Of a DNA stretch of 64,000 bases, positions 59,352-64,000 are shown in pieces (the first letter of the stretch is position 1; each line of letters opens with the position of its first letter). Origin of the DNA: Venturia oleaginea (taxonomy: Eukaryota; Ascomycota; Dothideomycetes; Venturiales; Venturiaceae); contig JABMLP010000001.1 in NCBI GenBank assembly GCA_013176395.1, positions 1,922,001-1,986,000 of the forward strand, written 5' to 3'. Position numbers and translations under genes: made by a program. A model generated the notes under the pieces. It did not search any database and had not been told where the DNA came from. It saw only the letters and a program-made list of their open reading frames with translations.

Positions 59352-59643
59352 TGCAAAAGCAAGCTCGCAGAGATATATACAGGTCAGATGAGTACGACTG
59401 TGTGGGAATATGATTTGCGTATCCTTGGGTGACGATACACCTTTTCGTGGTATAAAGCAAACTGCAAACCTCAACTTCGCGGCTTCACCAATTCATTCAC
59501 CAATATCATTGATATGCGAATTTTCTATGGGCAAGAGACTCTAACATAAACAGTTGCTCAGTTTTGCTTCATACCAGATATTCTCATTACGGCTTTGAAC
59601 CATCTACCATTCTCTACCCGACATCTGATACATACTATCAATC
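59352..59643. other. divergent intergenic
   Basis: Upstream of both the disrupted coiled-coil gene (-) and the next gene (+). Nothing else seen. Confidence 0.4.
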
Positions 59644-61410
59644 ATGACCAACCGAGATCCCATCAATGACTCCAACGTCAACGCCCTACAACGTTCGTTG
59701 GACCATGCTAATATAGAGCATCTCAATGGCAGCCCGCCATCAACTTCAACACTTTCAATATCAATGAAGGGGAGGCTAGGGGAAGAAACGGAGACTACCA
59801 ATATTGGTGACAACAAGACCGCGGGAGAAATGGTGGCCCGAAACAAACAACCTGCAAGTTCAGATCTCTCAGATTACGTCGATGATGAGCAGACCACGGA
59901 AGAGACAATGGAAATGGTGGCCGAGGAACTCGTAAACACAGATCCTGATCAAATTGCTCAAATTGACGTGGAAATCGAAGATGTCCTAGCTGCACACAAG
60001 CAACCCGCTAAGAAATATCTTGCCGAAACTGCTCGAACTGGCCTGGGCTTCAGGGGCTTAGAAGCTGCATTAGTTGAAGCGAAAAAAAGACCACGGCCTG
60101 AGGATCGAACAGATCCCGTCACGGAAGAAGAAAAACTCGATCTCGACCAGGTTGCCACGGCTATATGTGCGATTACCGAAGCTTTGCATCTCCAGAAAGG
60201 GAACCGTGCAAACCTCAGCCTGATAAGCTCAACAACAATTCATGAAGCCCAAAAGCAGCCTCCTGGCGATTATGCCCAGTCAATCCGACCAGGTTCTCGA
60301 TTGATTATGTTCCCCTGGGTACATAATGCCGCGCAGCTGAAACACGCATCTGGGTACCATCTCGACGACTGTGATGCTGAATTCAACGAAGCTTATTTCA
60401 ATGCTCATATCTTTCTAGTCATTGTGGATAAGAATATGGGGCCGCTTCGCCTCCCTACTTTCAGATTTGAGGATAGTTTGCCAAGCTGTTGGTCTGGTCG
60501 TGTTGATGATCATAATTTGATGAAAGGCTGTGTGCGGAGAACTATAGCAAATTATGGTATTATTGGCCCGTCACATACTGTTAACCATGGTGTTTCTACC
60601 GGAGCAGGCATACCTTTTGAGAGTCTCGAGGACCTCGGGTACAGTGAAATGTAATGCACGAGACAAAACGGCTGGTGGCAATGCGGCTTACACACTATTC
60701 TTAGTGCATGGGCGACCGCCTTTGGGCTGCAAATCAACTCCGACTGTGAGATGGAAGAGGTGAGTTACAGAATGGTCATCGACGTCGTCAATCTGGTACT
60801 CGATGGCCATGCCACTTACCCAATGGTGTTGGGACTTCTCAACGCCATTGAATTTGTTCTACCACTCAAGAAGAACCAGAAAACAAAGTATTTCCTCGGC
60901 GCGCTCAAGGAGATACACGATATTCGAAGCACGGGCAGCTTGAACGAAGCGATTTTGAAGGAAAGAAATGTTGAAGCAAACCGACTTGATTGGCTCATCA
61001 GGACAGCAAGATATGAAGACAGACCCGGAGACAAAGGCCCCAAACCTACACTACAACCCGTGGTCAACAAGAAACACCAGAAAACGATTGACGCCCTATT
61101 AATCAGTCCATCAACGATTGGTCACTTCCTCATGGACCCGGATAATCAGCATCCTGAAGTTCAGGCATCTTTTAAGGATATTTGGCAAGGTGCCATCGAA
61201 AATAACAACGTGAGAAGGAAAGGAAACGCTTCGGGTCACTCTTTGGAAATGTTTCGTAGTTTGTGTCTCTATTTTGAGATTCAAATCGGTAAACGAATAG
61301 AAAGTAGGCTGGGAGGGAGTTTTCAAGTTGTCGAATTGGTATTTGGTTGGGAGTTGAGAGTCATCCATCGCATAGAAACAATAATAATTCGGATTTATTG
61401 TGGTGTGTAA
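59644..61410 (+). CDS. hypothetical two-exon protein, 566 aa
   Basis: Exon 1 59644-60638 and exon 2 60705-61410 (66-bp intron, GTACAG...TTCTTAG) join in frame as SLEDLG-AWATAFGLQINSDC. The first 120 residues are acidic and disordered. The folded part has SIRPGSRLIMFPWVHNAAQL, NAHIFLVIVDKNMGPLRLPT, EDSLPSCWSGRVDDHNL and MEEVSYRMVIDVVNLVLDG. There is no transposase, kinase or NB-ARC motif, no signal peptide and no membrane span. I do not recognise the family. The unbroken frame in a region full of damaged sequence argues it is under selection or newly arrived. The last 25 residues (LRVIHRIETIIIRIYCGV) look less natural and may read past a donor. Confidence 0.62.
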
Positions 61411-61878
61411 TGGCTGATGTGCCGTGTGCCCACTTCTCTATTTACAATCGCAAAAAAACCATCTCTCTAGGATAAAAAAAAGCCTCTCGTATCTTCTCTG
61501 AGCGAGGTCTATACGACGTAGGCGTTGGAGGACAAGTACCGGTCCCTTCGCTGTCTATCTTAACGTGCTTATACACCTACTCAAACTATACCTCCCTGCT
61601 ACTCCCCCTATTATCTATCCTACGTTGATGTACGTGTTTATACTTGCGTATATAGTATATTGCGCTCCCCTCTCGTGGTCCTATTATCTTTCATCTGTGT
61701 AATCTTGAACTTGCGCTACTATGTACCTTGCCTTAACCTGACGTAGTCCGAAATATCGCTCTCCTATCGGCTTTGTATATATACGCCAAAAAAACTCCCT
61801 TTCTATTACAGATCACCTCAAGACCGAAGAGCAGGTACAACGGGACTTGTAGAGGATGGTTGGATAACAAGAAGTTGT
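61411..61878. other. AT-rich intergenic
   Basis: No gene or repeat recognised. Confidence 0.4.
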
Positions 61879-62203
61879 TGTTAGGACTGATGTGGAGTGG
61901 AATCCGTTGGGCGCACAAGAGGGGACTGGTGCAACCAGGTCAGTCCTAAGAGAGAATAGTACGTGCAGGAGTCACGTGATATTCCCACAGTTCCCACAGC
62001 ACTTGGCATTGCCCACAGTGTGGGAAGTGTGGGAAGAGCCAAGAGGTGTGGGAATACACCTTGGCACCCAGAACCAGAAGGGTATATAGGGAGGACGTTG
62101 GACGGACTTTCCTTTCTCTCTTCGTGGTTATCTCATGTTATGTTTCTCACACAGGAGCTTCTTCAACCTACTACAGTAACGACCTTTTACTTAGATACAA
62201 TCA
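61879..62203 (+). mobile_element. possible solo LTR
   Basis: Begins TGTTAGGACTGATG and contains a set of TTCCCACA / TGTGGGAA motifs in both orientations (61980-62060), a TATA-like GGTATATAGGGAGG near 62080 and a pyrimidine-rich start region, ending near TACAATCA. This is the layout of a fungal LTR. No target duplication was found, so the ends are uncertain. Confidence 0.35.
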
Positions 62204-63373
62204 AGCACAAGTCATATGCACACGAAGCAAGCCCACCCCCAACCTTCATACTAACCGACAAGCGTTCAGGATTGATCTGAGGATCAAATCGGTTAGACGA
62301 CAATTGAATTGGGAGATACATCGGACGGCTAGGATCTAGTGAGCCTCCAAAGAACTTGAGCAAGGAAAGGTACTTAAGGTAAGTACTTCCAGACTGATAT
62401 TGCCCTTACCCCAAACCCGCGGACCAGAACAAGAGAACACAGGTGTCAAGAAGGTCTTGACATAATCAACTGTGTTGAGAAACGAGTTCCCCGTAACACT
62501 TTCCCACTACCCGTTACCCTATACCTCAGGTGCTCCTTCCTCGCCCGCAGCTTACTAATTAATATTATCCTACCCTTTATCCCTATCCTAGCTCCTATAC
62601 TTACTCTGCTTACTAATAATTTACCCTTCCCTTTATCCTTACTTTTTCTTCCGCAGTTGGGTCCCCTTTAATATACTCTTCGCCTCCGAAGGAGCGAGTT
62701 AGGCGAGGTAAGGTCTTATCAAGTCTTTTACGTAGTATACCTAGATTCTAGGGTACGGTAGGTGAGGTAAAGTCTTATTAGGCTGTTGCGTAGGCGTATC
62801 CGTAGCGCCCTCGGTACGGGGTAGGTGAGGTGGTAGATCGGTTGAATTTTGGCTTTGTACGACGTGGCCTTTGTAGCGCTCAGTATCCCAGACTCCTCCG
62901 TATCGGTACGAGCTCGGTATATGTATGGTGTTGCTTTAATTGATTTACCGGTTGTCTTGTCGCTTATGTGTGTGTACTGTGGTGCGGCGACGTGGAGTGG
63001 CCATGACCGTTCGTAGTGCGACGAAGCGTCGAGCAACCACCACGACGGTTGCGCTTGATTCCATCGGCTCTATTCAATCTAGATCTCGTCTGGGACGAGA
63101 TAAGACGAATAGGTTCGTAGCCTCCGCCTCGAACAGGCTGGAATTTCGACTTTGGAGGCCATCGCATGGAAATAGCTTATAACATGAGTTCGGAAATTCT
63201 GCGAAGACATCATCATGTCTTATGGAACCATACAAACTTCGTTTAGACACCTAAATCGCGCGGCCTAACTACCGCGAATTGCATCTACAGCATGTGTAAG
63301 CCTCTCCATCCCGTTGCGACATTAGTTGCTCACGGATATCTCCAAAACTCCAAAATCAATCTGCGATCTCACA
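62204..63373. other. gene-poor stretch
   Basis: Includes two loose copies of TAGG(C/T)GAGGTAA(G/A)GTCTTAT about 57 bp apart near 62701 and 62758. No gene recognised. Confidence 0.4.
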
Positions 63374-63714
63374 ATGGGCGGCCACGCCTTCTGAAAACCC
63401 TCCCTCGACGAAGATGGCCACTTTCAGCCCGCGCTCTGCACTCCACGACTTCCGCCCCGAGTCTAGGAGGCCATCAAGGAAGCCGTCTTTGAGAAACTAA
63501 AGGAACTATTTAATCACGCCGTTATACCCACCAGCACCCCGAGAAGGCAGACCATGGCGATCTCGACATACTCGTGTGTGTTTCCAAGGATGAGCTGTCT
63601 TCGAAGCGTATCATTTTTGACTTACGTAGTAATATCGCGCTACAGCTAGGAGCTAACGAGTCTCGAAGTTGGTGCATGTTTGCAAAGAAAGACATGATCC
63701 ACTCCTTCATTTGA
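63374..63714 (+). pseudogene. degraded nucleotidyltransferase-like gene fragment
   Basis: From ATG 63374 the plus strand reads MGGHAF, stop, KPSLDEDGHFQPALC, stop, EAIKEAVFEKLKELFNHAVI, then after a frame shift HPEKADHGDLDILVCVSKDE and LRSNIALQLGANESRSW to a TGA at 63712. GDLDILV resembles the G-D-x-D-x-L-V block of fungal polymerase-beta-like nucleotidyltransferases. Two stops and a frameshift make it non-functional. The family call rests on my memory of one motif. Confidence 0.4.
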
Positions 63715-64000
63715 TCAATGATGGCGACAATTACAAGATGTGAATGGAGAGCGGATGAAGGAGTTGATGAAGTTGGTGAGTGAATTGATGAAAGGGTTTC
63801 CGAGCTATGGAAATTGAATTGCTCTCAGTTCAAGGATCACATGACATTTGACAGTAATTATCTATCATAACTTCATGGAAGTAGCGCTATCTGAATTACT
63901 GTAATGATGCTATCCACAGATATTTCTGTTCATGTCCCTTTTCGAGGGCATGAAGACCGAATTACAGATATTTGTCAAAATTTTGACTTGGTGAAACATT
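63715..64000. other. window end, nothing recognised
   Basis: AT-rich sequence with no supported feature. Confidence 0.4.

Overview
The window is nuclear DNA of a filamentous ascomycete (Pezizomycotina). Genes carry short introns (about 45-60 bp, GT...AG, with CTAAC/CTGAC-type branch sites). There is a Woronin-body HEX1 gene, found only in filamentous ascomycetes, and a sconB/MET30-type sulfur controller. A Leotiomycete (Helotiales) is my best guess; that is an inference from overall gene character, not from a search.

Layout. 0-20 kb is conserved housekeeping sequence: an RS-rich nuclear cyclophilin (-) and KRR1 (+) diverge from a 154-bp promoter; then sconB (-), a hypothetical gene (-), a CSC1/OSCA-type mechanosensitive channel (+) and the five-exon acetyl-CoA carboxylase ACC1 (-). 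20-31.6 kb is looser: a Stowaway-like MITE, a two-exon secreted tandem-repeat protein with many Arg-Gln junctions, several of them dibasic (possible Kex2 substrate), an intradiol dioxygenase lacking its catalytic C-terminus, a six-exon peroxisomal 4-coumarate:CoA-ligase-like enzyme (C-terminal AKL) and an acidic protein whose 3' end overlaps it. 31.6-50.1 kb: a four-pass membrane protein, a nuclear hypothetical protein, a large DUF8035-type Arg/Glu-rich protein (-), HEX1 (-, C-terminal SRL), an AFG1-family AAA ATPase (+) and a single-pass cell-surface protein (-).

50.2-64 kb is accessory and decaying. A very young, internally deleted Ty1/copia element (identical 208-bp LTRs, GATCC target duplication, half-tRNA-iMet primer site) sits inside an older palindromic element. 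Around it are a C2H2/coiled-coil gene, fold-back repeats, a coiled-coil pseudogene, a two-exon orphan gene and a degraded nucleotidyltransferase-like fragment.

How genes relate. There is no clear biosynthetic cluster. Two peroxisomal matrix proteins (HEX1 and the ligase) lie 15 kb apart but need not be linked in function. The most novel-looking items are the repeat protein near 22.6-23.6 kb, the possible frame break in the HEX1 extension, and the decaying genes beyond 58 kb. Exon joints were worked out by hand from splice consensus and frame arithmetic; none is confirmed by transcripts.
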